From Bimastos eiseni (taxonomy: Eukaryota > Annelida > Clitellata > Crassiclitellata > Lumbricidae), in the NCBI GenBank assembly GCA_959347315.1, contig OY365813.1, positions 21,551,772 to 21,615,771 of the forward strand: a stretch of 64,000 nt of DNA, written 5' to 3'. Below the pieces are notes generated by a model. The model was not told where the DNA came from. It was given only the letters and a program-made list of their open reading frames with translations, and searched no databases. The first letter of the stretch is position 1. Each line of letters begins with the position of its first letter. Below, one piece after another: positions 35,502 to 47,170 of this stretch. Position numbers and translations under genes: made by a program.

Positions 35502-36159
35502 TCAGCGTATTCGTCTGCTGAAACAGAAAATGCGTCTCAGCGCTCGTCTCGTCTGCTCGTTGGAGGCGGCGTAGAGCATCGGATTGAGCGCTGAGTTGAC
35601 GTAGCAGAGCGCACTGACATAGGAATAAAGATCACCGGAGACTAGATTCGGATCGAAACAGAGCATGTCGACGACTATATGACAGGGTGTCCACAGAACG
35701 AGATAGGCCGACACAATGTAGCTCAGACTCCGAAATACCCTCATCTCTCTGCGGCAGTTCTCCGCCTTCTCGTTGACGATTCCTTGCCCGGCGGGACTGG
35801 GACACATCGGGAGATGTCTGGAGATGGAAGCGATGGGGTTAGGGTGCTTTGGGTTTGCGTCATCCGGAGTTGTTACGTCGATGCTCCTTGTGTCTCTCTC
35901 TGCGCAGATGGAAGCGGGGCTGATTGCTATGACCGTCACCAGGGGCATGACCGTCTGGCGGGCCCTTCGCACGGCCAGGTAGACCTTGGCGTAGCAGACG
36001 ATCATGATGCAGCTGGGGACGTGGTAGCCGGCTACGACGATGCAGAAGGCGAAGGCGTGGTTGTCCACAAGAGAGAAGTCGCAGTCGAACTGGTGTTCGT
36101 CGCCCACTCGAATTCTATCGATGAGGTAGGCAGGAGCCCAGGTCACCATCAGCAGAAGC
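35502..36159 (-). CDS. GPCR4 exon 2 (TM4-TM7 and C-terminus)
   Basis: Acceptor CACTGTTAG|G completes Trp170. TM4 reads LLLMVTWAPAYLIDRIRVG. ICL3 (about 105 residues) is rich in Pro, Ser and Ile. TM6 reads SYIVSAYLVLWTPCHIV and TM7 reads LCYVNSALNPMLYAAS. The tail is LRRIFCFSRRIR. The TGA stop at 35502-35504 lies a few bases from the (GAAT)n tail of a retroelement remnant (35364-35496), so the 3' UTR, and perhaps the last residues, come from that insertion. The intron is only about 840 bp. Confidence 0.9.
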
Positions 36160-37001
36160 CTAACAGTGAATGATGATTTTCATGGCATTCTTGAAATCAA
36201 ACTTAATTTACTGTAACATAATTCGACATAGATATAGCACCTCTTCAAGATATCTACTCAGAGGCGCTCTCTGTGCTAACCAATTGACATTAAATTTGAC
36301 ATCACGTCAAATGTCATCAATAACAAATATTTTAACAAAACAGTGCACAGTCAGCCTGAACAGTGAATGAAATCATATTTACGACATTCTTGAAATCAGG
36401 CTTAAGTTTCGTCATACTTAATTAAATCATTATTAATTTGGTAATACTTAATTAAATATTTGGTAATTAAAAGAGGCTTAATTAAACCTTTCTTGATTAA
36501 TTAGAGCACACCCGATGATGATCATACTTATTTAGTCATAGCTTGTGCAATTAAATTGCACTAGGTAGAATTAAATCATAAGAATTATCTGGATCATCCA
36601 ATAAAGTTTAAGTAATTAAATTAAGCTTGATTTAACTAAGTAGGCTCAGATTTAAGTATTACAAATCATATTTTAATAAAGAGTGCTTCAATTAAGTATT
36701 TTAAGAATGAACTAATTAGGTATTACGATCAAGTGTTGTGATTTGCGATTTTGCGGTAAAGTTTAGTATCGTGATTTAGGCTACTCAGAATGACTTCATT
36801 AAATTAAGATTTCATTATAGAATCAGCGTGTTACTAAATTTTTTTTTAAACTTACTTTTAGTGCTGGGTGCTTTGAATTCGCTTTCTCCGTATATTAGGG
36901 CAGTTTAAACCAGAGCTAGGTGCAAATTTTGTAAAGGTAATTATTTTCCAAATCAGAGCAAGCGCAATATCTGCAGTACCAACGTTTTCCCAGCCACTTA
37001 C
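36160..37001. other. GPCR4 intron with SINE remnant
   Basis: 36228-36300 is a reversed tail, ATATAGCACCTCTTCAAGAT and CAGAGGCGCTCTCTGTGC. The rest is AT-rich with many AATTAA motifs and no gene. Confidence 0.6.
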
Positions 37002-37510
37002 CAAATCAAAGCGATACAGACAAGCGTTCTTTTCCTCGTGTTGTGAACACGGTAACTCTGACTCCAGCAGGCGGCCCAGTATCTATCAACAGAGATGGCG
37101 ACAAGGGTGAAAATGCTCATGAACGTCATGCCCCAATCGCAGAAGACCAGCAGGGCGCATTCGACTACCCCAAACGGCCAGTACCCCAACTGGTTAGCAA
37201 TCACCTGGAATGGCAAATCCAGCATCGCAATGCAAAGATCAGTAACCGTCAGATTGAGAATGAGAAGGTTGAAGTTGTTCCGCAAGAGTTTGCGTTCCAC
37301 GAAAAAAACCAACAGGATCAGTCCGTTACCGATTATGCCCACCGCGGAAGTGACTCCATAGCAACAGGAAATGACGTAGACGGAAACTGTCGGATATCCG
37401 GAAACGTCGTAACGGTTGGATATGTCGTCATCTAACGAATGGTTTTCAGCATTATAGTTTCCGGATGCGTTCTGATAGTTTATTATCGTCGAATCCGAAA
37501 CCGCTTTCAT
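37002..37510 (-). CDS. GPCR4 exon 1 (N-terminus to TM4 start), aminergic-like class A receptor
   Basis: First exon of a predicted 388-aa receptor (second exon 35502-36159). The N-terminus is the longest of the four, with NAS and NHS sequons. Landmarks: Asn62 of TM1 (GIIGNG), Asp91 of TM2, Cys118, Asp125 at 3.32 in VFCDWGMTF, and Asp142-Arg-Tyr. The donor is the consensus GATTTG|GTAAGT, the clearest splice site of the array, and it interrupts the Trp170 codon. The run from RKLLRNNFNLLILNLTV through HNTRKRTL is very like GPCR2 and GPCR3. It is the most upstream member; no fifth copy is visible between 37.5 kb and the window end. Confidence 0.9.
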
Positions 37511-40295
37511 GCTGCTAGCCTTTCGGTTAACGGCGATTCAATCGGAACCTTGTCTTTTATTGTTGAATATCAGGCTTTGTGAACATGCAGAACTCTTTGG
37601 AAGTCACAACACAAACGAAACAATAAAATCATTTTACTGTTCGAATTGAGACATTCGTTCATTCAATACAAGGATTTATATAGCGCCCATTCGGGGCCAC
37701 TATACTCGAAAGTTGCACCAACCCCAGCGTGTATAAAAATGTTTTGAGGATTGAATGAAGCATGATCGGAGTGGACCATGAGAGATAACGTGACTACAAG
37801 GGTCAATGCAGATAAGTCATCCTTAAACCTGAACAAAACATATTTCATAATTTCTAAGTTGCAATAGTGAATCTCTCCCATATGGCTCTAATGTGATTCC
37901 AGTAATAGATTACTAATACACCAGATACAATATAACACAATTGAAAACTTATCGCGTGATTGAACAATGAAATCATACAATAAGTCAGATTTTTTCGTCT
38001 ACATTTTTCGGCATGTACCTTGGTCAGCATGAGCTTTCATCACATTGAGTTCATTTTTTTTTAAATAAAAAAATAGGATTATCTTAACAACATAGAGGGC
38101 TTTGCACAGCTCCTCCCAATATGTGTCCACGCCCAGTCATATTACTTGTTGGTGCTTTAAATCTGGTTTGGAACGCAGTTCCCTCACATTTCATGGAGAT
38201 AGTGTGCCCAAGGATTTCGTATGTCCAACGTTTAATAAATGATTCACACTTTTGCGCGCATGTCCGAACTGAATGCGATGATAGTTATATTAAGACCATA
38301 TCTATATGTCAATTTCTGATAACCTTAGAAATGTCCTTTTTCCGTAGATTATATAAGGGGAAGTCAAGAAATTAACGTTTCTGGAGTCAGGTAGACCGCA
38401 ACTGGTTAATAGACTCAATAAATTTTTCATAAAAGGAAGTTATTTCTTGTTTTATGGGGGCAATTCTTAAAAAGAAATCATGATTCGTCATTTCTGCAAA
38501 ATGAATTGTGTGAGCACACAACCATTTTTACTCGAGATTAAGCCTACGTCAGTTAGTAGTACTACAGTACATCTGTTTCTGAGACAAGTGTATCGCTAAC
38601 ACTACGCCGAGTCTACTCATCACACTCGAAGTCACAATCGTCAGGCAGATAAGTCAGACCCCAGTGCACTACATAACAGACCGCACGTGACGAGTAAATT
38701 AACGACAGTAGCTACTGCTGCGTCCTTTAAAAAGTAGAAGCCTGTCGGGCTGTTTGTGAGCTTGTGTGGCGGCGTGGCCAAAAGCTGGTACATGATATTA
38801 TAATTCAGTGCAACCCTGTCAGCAGCTTGGAGTGTTGGCCGGACGTCCAGTAACTGGAGACGGAGGCGTCTATCTCGAAAGAGTGCCTGAGTTAGGATCT
38901 ACGAAAAGGAGGAGATGACAGGTCACTTAAGCGTCGAGCGGCACTGGCTTCCTCTCATCCATTGAGGCAGATTGATCGATGGGGCGAGGAGATGTCGATG
39001 TTTGCGGAACAGGAACGTGTTGAGGTTATTAACGAGTTCAGGTTATTCAGTTTGAGGTGAATTCAGTGTGAAGGACCTGTTCTTTATAAATCTTCATGTA
39101 GCCTCGTAGCAGTAGGAGTAGTGGAAGCAGTAGCAGTTTTAGTGAAAGGCCTGGTAGTGGTAGACAAAATAATCAAAGCTAAAAAAATTATTATTATTAT
39201 TATCACAATTATTATAATAACATAATATTAGCAATAAAAATTATAGTAATAGCAAGCAGTAATAATAACGATAAAATGATAGTAATTATAATAATATTAT
39301 TATTATTATCAGTAATAAAAATTTTAATAATAATACAGATAATATAATTATATAATGATGATAAAGATCAAAATGCAAATAATAACAGTAATAATAAAAA
39401 TAATCAAAATTAAAGTTATAATAACAATGGCAAATATAATAATAGGTGTAATAGTAATAATGAAAATGATGGTATTGTTGCTGCTGCTGCTGCTGATGAT
39501 GATGATGATGACGACGATGATGATAATTATAGAGCTCCGAAGGATGAGAAGGAGGAAGTTTTTCTTACACAGACGACGCAATCCACCATAGCCACCAAGA
39601 ATATCTGCCATGTCATGTCACGATTAGTCTCACGTCACCTTGTTTCCTCTCTGCGTGCCAGTGTGACGGCGTCGATTGAAACTGACGCTATTCAATGAGT
39701 GATGTACTTACATCATCAGAGGCGTGCGGTTTATACATGTGCGTGGTAGGTCAACTGTACACAGGTATAAAAACCTAATCCTTCTTCTGATGTTGTACGT
39801 GTGAGGGAACGATTACGTCTTAATCATCTTATTTCAGGGTTTTTCACTGATCAAAGGGTTGTGAGCGTCATGCGTGTGGAACAGAAGCTGTACAAAATCA
39901 TGCAATGGAGGTGTCATTCACGCGTTGACACTGTTTACCAGAAGACTTATGTATGTGTGTATGTATGTATGTATGTATGTATGTATGTATGTATGTATGT
40001 ATGTATGTATGTATGTATGTATGTGTATGCATGTATGTATGTATATATATATGTATGTGTGTGTATGTATGTATGTTTGTATGTATGTATGTATGTCTGC
40101 ATGTATGTGAGTATGTGTGTACGTATGTGTGTATGTAAGTTTCTATGTACATTTATGTATGTATGTATCAATGTGTGTTTGTATGTATGAGTGGTTGGAT
40201 GCTTGTACGTGCATGTACAATTGTACATCTATGCATGCATGTACGTATGTTTGTACATAAGTGTGTATCTGTATATATGTATATATATGCATATA
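37511..40295. other. Intergenic, upstream of GPCR4
   Basis: 37655-37740 is a reversed tail (GGATTTATATAGCGCCCATT). 39180-39530 is an AAT/ATA-rich degenerate triplet repeat with a (GCT)n(GAT)n centre. 39950-40300 is (ATGT)n and variants. No gene recognised; translations of the repeats are artefacts. Confidence 0.6.
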
Positions 40296-40763
40296 TACGG
40301 CTTTCCTCAGGGATCGGCTCTGCCCAGCTTCTTTTATTCTGTACACTTCTATTTTAGGCAGCATCATCCCTCCTCTCGGCATTACCTCCCACAAGTATGC
40401 TGCTGACAAGCAGGCCTACCTGCATGGGTCCCCTTCCTCGGCTTTGCAGATGGTTGAGCGCATGCTGGAGGCGTCCACTGTTCTGGAATCTTGGCTCTCT
40501 TCTAATCACCTCTCCCTGAACCTTAGCAAAACCCAGTACATCTGGCTTGGTGGCCGAGTCCAACTAAGCAGGATCGACTTGGAGGCCTTACGTCAGGCTT
40601 TCCCCAACATCTCCTTCTCCCTATCTGTTCGAAATCTCGGCCTCCTACTTGACCCTACCCTTTCCCTATCTGGTCACATAAATGCCCTTTCTCGCTCCTG
40701 CTTCTATCACCTTCGCCAGATCCGCTCCATTGGACAGTTGCTTTCATTTCAACTTTCCAAATA
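40296..40763 (+). pseudogene. CR1/L2-type LINE reverse transcriptase fragment
   Basis: GFPQGSALPSFF in one frame, then LYTSILGSII, HKYAADKQAYLH, SLNLSKTQYIWLGGRVQL and SVRNLGLLLDPTLS in the next frame, and SCFYHLRQIRSIG at the end. These are RT palm motifs of the CR1/L2 type. A frameshift near 40340 and YAAD in place of the catalytic YADD show it is dead. It begins directly after a (GTAT)n/(ATGT)n microsatellite. Confidence 0.85.
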
Positions 40764-42470
40764 GACCTCGCAGGGCCGTAAAAGGCAAACTGATGATTAA
40801 CTAAAAGGATTTAAAAATCGACCAGCATCGCCTTGAGAGTAAACAATGGTCATGTATAGTTGTTTCTCGTGCTTCAATAGTGTTGGCCGAATATAGTGAT
40901 CTACCTTACATCGAGCGATATGTGATATCAAAATCAACACAGGAGATATATATATACATATATATTGTGTGCAAAAAGCATCAATAATTGAAAGAAAAGA
41001 AGCGAGTCACTGTAAACAGAATCAATATTTTTATCTGTTCAAATATGGCCTAGATAACTTAGGGCTACATGATCACCGTTAGTTACTGTAGATAGGCCAA
41101 TTCTCTCTCTCGACTTCAAGCACAAAATGGTCGAGTGTACGCCGAACACTCTTGTATAGTTACGGATTATTAGACAAAATCGTTTCAGCTACTCAGTGAG
41201 CGTTGTAGATTACCTACAATTCGATTGTAGATTAGTTGAAAGTGGACATCAATGCGAAGTTAATCCAAGTGAGGCCCATTGGCTCTAACCGACCAACAGA
41301 CAGAATCCATTTACAATCGCTTTCAAATTTATCCGTTTCGGTTGCGAAACGCTATGGTCAGATTCAAGTAAGAAGACACTTTAATCCAGAGATTGTCATG
41401 CGAACAAATACGTTTCGTTGACAACTCTAAAACTTATTTCCAATGATCGCTTTTCAAGCGAATTAAATACCGTTGGCTTGTGTCAATACTACAATTTGTG
41501 TCTGGCGAAGTTATTCGCCATTTGGTCTCATATTAAATTCATTATGGCTCAAATAAACGAGACGCTTTGTCGTTGACCTAACACCGCTTATCATTACCTG
41601 ATGATGAATTTATGATGATATTAGTTTATTGTAGCAAATACCTGCCAGATTACTGACCGCATCATGGCTCACAGAAAATTCGAATCGACTAGATAGAAAC
41701 AGAGGCATTTCCTTGAAGTTTGTATTCCAGGTCTGTCCTTTTCGGACAATTCTTGTGCTTATACAAAACTCTCGATAATTTTATAAAGTATCTGTCGTCC
41801 TTGACGGGTAGTTTAAATATACATGCGCATGCGGGCAAAGGTTGTGTGTAATGTTCTGTAACGACCATGTTCCCGCCGCCAACCCAAAACCGTGCTGGGT
41901 TGACAGACGGCTCAGAACATAGTCGTTACAGAACATTACTTAGCTCACACAAAATATGCATGTTTAATCACTCATTCATTCAAAGATTTATGAAGCGCCC
42001 TTTCAAGGAAACTACTCAAAAGCGCATCGAACTCCAACTCGGACAAAATCAATTTAGATAAACAAGGCATATGATAACCTTATCCCCGCCACAGTTCGAC
42101 ATTATTCGACTTCTTTTCTTAGTGGACTGATCTTACGGTCGTTGACCCTTTTCGCGCCATCGTTTGACGCCTTGCTCATTGAACACTGTCGTGTTAGCAA
42201 TAACTAATTACAATCATCAAAGAGTAGAGCTTCAGCCCCATCCGGATTCGGCTAATGTAAAGTAAAAATATAAAAATCTTTAGCGCATTTGAGAGGTTCT
42301 TAATAGACGCCATGTAAATAGCCTCACACATACATACATGCAAACATACACGCACACATACATACATACATACATACATACATAAATGATAGGTTTGTCT
42401 TCGGTTCTGGTTTCGTATTTATTTATTTTATTTACTTATTAATTACTGAAATTTGATATTAGCCTTCTTC
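40764..42470. other. Intergenic stretch
   Basis: Holds the palindromic element at 41849-41938 and, at 41970-42060, a reversed tail-like block (AAAGATTTATGAAGCGCCCT). 42340-42385 is (ACAT)n. No gene recognised. Confidence 0.55.
41849..41938. repeat. Small palindromic element (hairpin of 24-nt arms)
   Basis: TAATGTTCTGTAACGACCAT plus GTTC at 41849-41872 pairs with the inverse at 41915-41938 with one mismatch. The 42-nt loop has its own stem, AACCCA with TGGGTT. Outside, GTGTGT and CACAC also pair. It looks like a minimal MITE; a small-RNA hairpin is possible but not shown. Confidence 0.6.
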
Positions 42471-42474
42471 CAAC

Positions 42475-42641
42475 ATTTTTTGCTTAGAAGTGTACAGCCT
42501 TGAATGCGCAAGTGCAGTTGTACTGCAGAGCAATTGTGCGCGAAGGACTTGCTCAAGGTTCCTACACAGTAATTCCCCGGACGAGGGTCGAACCCGCACA
42601 CTGAGCGTTACGGGCTGACCGCTCTAACCAATCGGCCACCC
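42475..42641 (-). repeat. tRNA-derived SINE, second family
   Basis: On the minus strand GGTGGCCGATTGGTTAGAGC begins the head; A box TGGTTAGAGCGG (42619-42630) and B box GGTTCGACCCT (42584-42594) are clear. After the tRNA part comes GTAGGAACCTTGAGCAAGTC and TTGCTCTGCAG, a body usual for marine invertebrate SINEs. A second head fragment with the A box lies at 42818-42848. Confidence 0.8.
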
Positions 42642-42817
42642 TGCCTAGGCTACAAATATGTACAACACAACTCCTGTTGATTGGAAGACCCCTTAAAATG
42701 AAGCAGTGCATACGTGAACTTTAATTAAGAACATTGACGGAACAAAGCAACTGAATAGTATTAGGTCTATAAACAGTAGCTGCCTTCGGCTAGGCTCCAG
42801 TCAGTTCTCTTCACGTT

Positions 42818-42848
42818 ACATGCCGACCGCTCTAATCAATCGGCCACC
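42818..42848 (-). repeat. SINE head fragment (A box)
   Basis: GGTGGCCGATTGATTAGAGC on the minus strand, one base off the neighbouring SINE; truncated before the B box. 42849-43234 has no recognised content. Confidence 0.6.
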
Positions 42849-43234
42849 GTACTACGCGTCTTTTTACCTTCTAACATTAAAATCCACGCCAGAGGGCGAT
42901 ACTTGCGTATTTTTGGATCGTCTTATGACTAGGCTACTTATGACAGGTAAAATAACCGTCGCAGCGCAACTCATAAAGGCCATCATTTATAGACATATAC
43001 TCTTTGATGCTTCCAATCAGTTACCCCTAACGCGTCGATGTTCTTTCTATGCTGTCAGGAAACATTAATAAGTATCTGCCGAACATGACGAAACCTTTGA
43101 TGACTTTCAAAGTCGATGCCAATCTTTCACAGTTTTCAAATCGTTTATTTAAAAATTAAAGGCACTCTTCGCTTGCGTCAGCTTAGTATAGCTTTATAAT
43201 TGAGACATAATGTTCTTCCAACAGCCGGGAACTC

Positions 43235-43340
43235 CTATACACTGCTTGCAGTCCAGTAGTGACAGTCCCAAGTCTGGATTAGGAAGGAGGGCGATGCCAA
43301 TGATCCATGTTATTATACAGTGTCGTTAAACTGCAACTGG
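43235..43340 (+). repeat. Dispersed repeat family A, copy 2
   Basis: CACTGCTTGCAGTCCAG, CTGGATTAGGAAGGAGGG and CAGTGTCGTTAAAC in the same order as copy 1. 43341-44228 holds CCCTGCGCTCAGCTTTCG (43432), part of the dispersed repeat seen at 34280, and no gene. Confidence 0.6.
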
Positions 43341-44228
43341 CCAACCGACCAACAGCCTTAAATCTTCGCTTAGCATGCATAGCCAGTGAACTACTCCGAC
43401 ACGACGCGACGCTCCTGAATATGATTTTGCCCTGCGCTCAGCTTTCGTTTAGTTAGCAATCCAACTTGAAGCCTACCCGTTTCTACCAATCTCTCCGGTT
43501 TCCCTTGGATAGTTTCTGAATCAATTGTGTGCGTTCCCTGTCCCGGATTGACGCCAAATAATCCAGGAACTTGGAGTTCCTAATCCTGTTCACCAACTGC
43601 TGCTCCAGGTTTGCGAACAAAACTGGAACAGCTCGGACCGTTAGCTTGGTACTGGAATTTAATATACGGTTTGCTCTTGAGGTTTATTCCAATTTTATGT
43701 ATGGACCAATTGCCTTCCGATGGCTTGACTGTCATTTTAACTATAACATTGTAATCGACTGTTTCTATTCGATATTTGACTGATGCAACATTTATTACGT
43801 TCAGAGATGTAAGCAGGTATTGATATAATAATGACAAATCAAGTTTCTTGTGCTTAGCTATCGAATCTTCTCGAGGCCGCACCGAGCCTTCTCGGCTACT
43901 GGCAACATTGAATGGCTTCCTGTCGACCTTCGTCTAGTGCCCCATGGGCCATTCCAACCTTAAGACTGTAATGATTAGCCTGGGTTGGGTTGGGAGTGCT
44001 CCTGAGTAGGTGACCATGAAGCCTTCAGCGTACACACAATAACTTAAGCTCTATGAATACGGACACGATAATACACTCATAAACGCTCAGATGCAGACAT
44101 AATGGTATGTACATATGCATGCTTACATGCATGTATATGAATGCATACATACATAATCATACACAATCATACATGCATGCATAGTTACATTAATTAAATC
44201 ATGAATGCTTACAATTGTAGGCACACAT

Positions 44229-45332
44229 GGCATCCCGTTGTTAGCGCCCTGGACAAAAGTGCCCCGTCATAAGCGCCCAGCCATAATAAGCGCCCCTTCA
44301 TAAATGTCCCGTCATAAGCGCCTAGTCATAAGGGCCCCGTCATAATAAGCGCCCCGTCATAAGCGCTCCGTCATAAGCGCTCCGTCATAAGCGCTCCGTC
44401 ATTAGCGCCCAGTCATAAGTGCCCAGTCATAAGCGCCCAGTCATAAGCGCCCAGTCATAAGCGCCCAGTCATAAGCGCCCCGTCATAAGCGCCCGGCAGA
44501 AAATTCCCTTCAAATGTGCCCCCATCATAAGCGCCCAAAAGACTGTACTATTAATAATTGCCGTCTGCGTATTACACTTTGAGGTACCGTTGCATTTGCC
44601 TTCGCGCGAGCTCACATCAAATCACACATCAAAGTGTGAAGAAATCTGTAATAGCTTTTGTCATCGTAACTTAAACCGATTAGTTCTTCTTAATTGAATG
44701 CGGTGCATTAGATTCCATTTTCTTATTATTTCTATGTTTTGATGTTTCTTGGCGCTGGTCTTCAAGCGTGCACACATATAAACAAACATCAAAGTATGTA
44801 GACGCCTAAATATTTCTTGTAATCTTCACAGCAGAGTTAGCTAATTGTTTGAATAACTGATTTATTTGGGCTGGCCTCAAAGTACATAGTTACGGAGTCT
44901 TCTAAATCAAAGTAGGGTCTACATGAGACTCAGTTTTCGCCTGCTGTCTTTTGATTCCAACACGACAACGTACCGATGCGAGGAATCGCACATAATGTCG
45001 CAGTTTGAGAACGATGGAAGAAAAGTTTGAAAACCATTAACTAAAAATTACGTTAAGAGTCTCATTGCTGTTTATAAAAAAATTCTCCTAAATACGTGTT
45101 CATAAATCTTTCGTTCGTGTTTCTCTTGAGTAACGGGCGCTTTTGATGTGGCGCTTTTGTCCAGGGCGCAATTAACGGTTGGCGCTTATGACGGGGCGCG
45201 TTTGTCCTGGGCTTCATTTACGGTGGGTTCTTATGACGGGGCGCTTTTGTCCTGGGCTCAATTTACGGTGGGCTCTTCTGACGAGGCGCTTTTGACGGGG
45301 GTTTTTGTCCTGGGCGCTAACGTCGGGATACC
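44229..45332. mobile_element. Foldback element 2 (1.1 kb) with arrayed inverted ends
   Basis: The left end starts GGCATCCCGTTGTTAGCGCC and the right end, on the other strand, GGTATCCCGACGTTAGCGCC. Both continue into arrays of a short unit, GTCATAAGCGCCC on the left (44260-44535) and its inverse, GGGGCGCTTTTGTCC or GGGCGCTTATGAC, on the right (45130-45320). The centre (about 44540-45125) has no convincing gene. Same architecture as element 1 with a different unit. Confidence 0.8.
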
Positions 45333-46359
45333 GCACGCGCAAATAAAAAAAAAATAAGAGTCAAAATAATGATTTATGTTTTGAATTTTCTGAGTCTTCT
45401 ACTTGATGTCAAATTGGAAAGGTTAGGCCCTGTTAGCGGGACGCATAGGGGTTTCTACTTTCCCTATTAGGCCTATCCCTCTTCTCCACATTCTACTGTT
45501 TTCTTATGTATGCTTATTTAATATGTTTAACTGGTTGAGGTGAATGATAAAGACATTTGGTTATGGATTATGGCTTATACAAAATATAGAATACACACAC
45601 ACACATACATACACACGTGGATAAACGCTTACACATACCTGTAACACATCGTAAAAAGTCATAATCCTCTTCAAATCGGAACAGGTGATATGACGTCCTT
45701 CGCATTATGAGCTCCGATCAAACGCTTCTCCGTAGATTCTCTTAACCTTGAATTAAATCTTCCGTACGAGGCCCAGATCTTCAACAAGCAACCGCCTATC
45801 TAATCTATCTCTGCCCACAAACTAAACACAGGGCACAAGTGCATTCACGAGGACCGCTACACAACAGCGAATTGCCAATGGAGGCCTGAGTCCGGTGCAC
45901 GAGATCTGTCGTTAATTCCTTTTACGTCTACTCGAATCTTTCCAACAGAACATGGTTCGTGATGAACGTTGGACTTACAAGTTCAATGACTGGCTTCTCT
46001 CCATCGGCTACTCTCCATCGGCTTCTCGCTCTTTAAAGGCGTTTCGTTTCCACCAAGGTTTCCATGCTGAAAACGCCTCAGAATAATTAGAATAAAACTG
46101 AGACGCTATATAAATCATATAAATCTAAAGGTACAATACTATACGATAAGTAAACCTTCGCACAAGAATAATAATCCCACAAAGGCAGCTGCATTCGGTT
46201 AAAGAAAAACAATAGCTGTTGCTATCAACGCAACCACAACAGTCACTATAGCTGATTGTTTCGTCGGTGATAAGTAGCAAAGGGCTTGAGGGAGCATTCA
46301 GGAAACGTCTTGGTTCAGTATAGACCACGTAAACAGAAGCCAAGAGATGCGTGACCAGT
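45333..46359. other. Intergenic stretch
   Basis: 45593-45620 is (CA)n; 46075-46125 is a forward tail (GAGACGCTATATAAATC). A minus frame at 46125-46370 shows no domain. Confidence 0.5.
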
Positions 46360-46480
46360 CCGCACGCCACCTGCGTTGATAACTAACGACTGTAGACAAA
46401 CCACGCCACCTGCGTTGCTAACTAACGACTGTAGACAAACCACGCCACCTGCGTTGCTAAATAACGACTGTAGACAAAAC
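46360..46480. repeat. Three tandem copies of a ~42-bp unit
   Basis: CACGCCACCTGCGTTGATAA, then the same with TTGCTAAC and TTGCTAAA, each followed by TAACGACTGTAGACAAA. Very little divergence, so recent. Confidence 0.88.
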
Positions 46481-46573
46481 CCGTTTGTGAAATGTAGTAT
46501 GTATGTATTGATGGATGGATGGATGTGTGGGTAATGTGTATTTCATGTAGTGTATGTAAGTATGTATGCATAG

Positions 46574-46909
46574 ATGTATGTGTATGCATGTAAGTTATGT
46601 AATGTATGCATTACCCTGTATGCAAGATCATCGGGGTGTCAAACAACGAAACCCGACACCCATAAGCAGATGTCAGAGCCGACTGCCCCTTCCATCTCTA
46701 CGACCCAGAGTCAAGAAATTCATGAATCAGTGGAAGATTGGGTCTGGACCGGCTGGTTGACACAGATCATGAATAGGGGACAATTCCGATACGAATGGCG
46801 CAACCCACTAAGTGGTATAACGATAATAATGAAATTCGATCCCTGGGACCTGTTGCCCGTCTATGACACTGGCAAGGCCCAGCCATGGCAGCCACTAGTC
46901 AAACATTAA
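46574..46909 (+). other. Unrecognised open frame upstream of the LINE
   Basis: 111 codons; the second half (EDWVWTGWLTQIMNRGQFRY onward) is Trp-rich and non-repetitive, ending QPLVKH stop. No family recognised and no neighbour supports it. It ends about 160 bases before the LINE target duplication, so it is outside that element. Confidence 0.2.
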
Positions 46910-47170
46910 CTGTACGCCCCTAGTGATTTGTGTTATGCTAGGGACATCAAGATCCGACCAACCCGATTTAGGATTAGTTTCAGCAGGTGATTTGTCGTCC
47001 AATACGAGTTTTGCGTTTGGGAGGGCGAAGGAAATCGCCTCTAGAAGGGTTCTTATAGTATAGCAAGGGGAGGAACAGGGAGAAAAAAGAAAGATTACAC
47101 GCGGTGAGTCGTACACGTGTTTAATATACATTTGCGATTAATATTTCTGTTACTGTTTGTTAGATATTAG

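Noticed and set aside
35679..36173. Plus-strand 164-codon frame
   Set aside because: Lies opposite GPCR4 exon 2, which has clear TM motifs.
37043..37435. Plus-strand 130-codon frame
   Set aside because: Shadow of GPCR4 exon 1.
42475..42641. A tRNA gene
   Set aside because: A and B boxes are good but the acceptor and D arms do not pair, and a SINE body follows.
44260..45320. Array of short repeats as a CRISPR
   Set aside because: Units are contiguous without unique spacers, inverted on the two sides, and the genome is animal.
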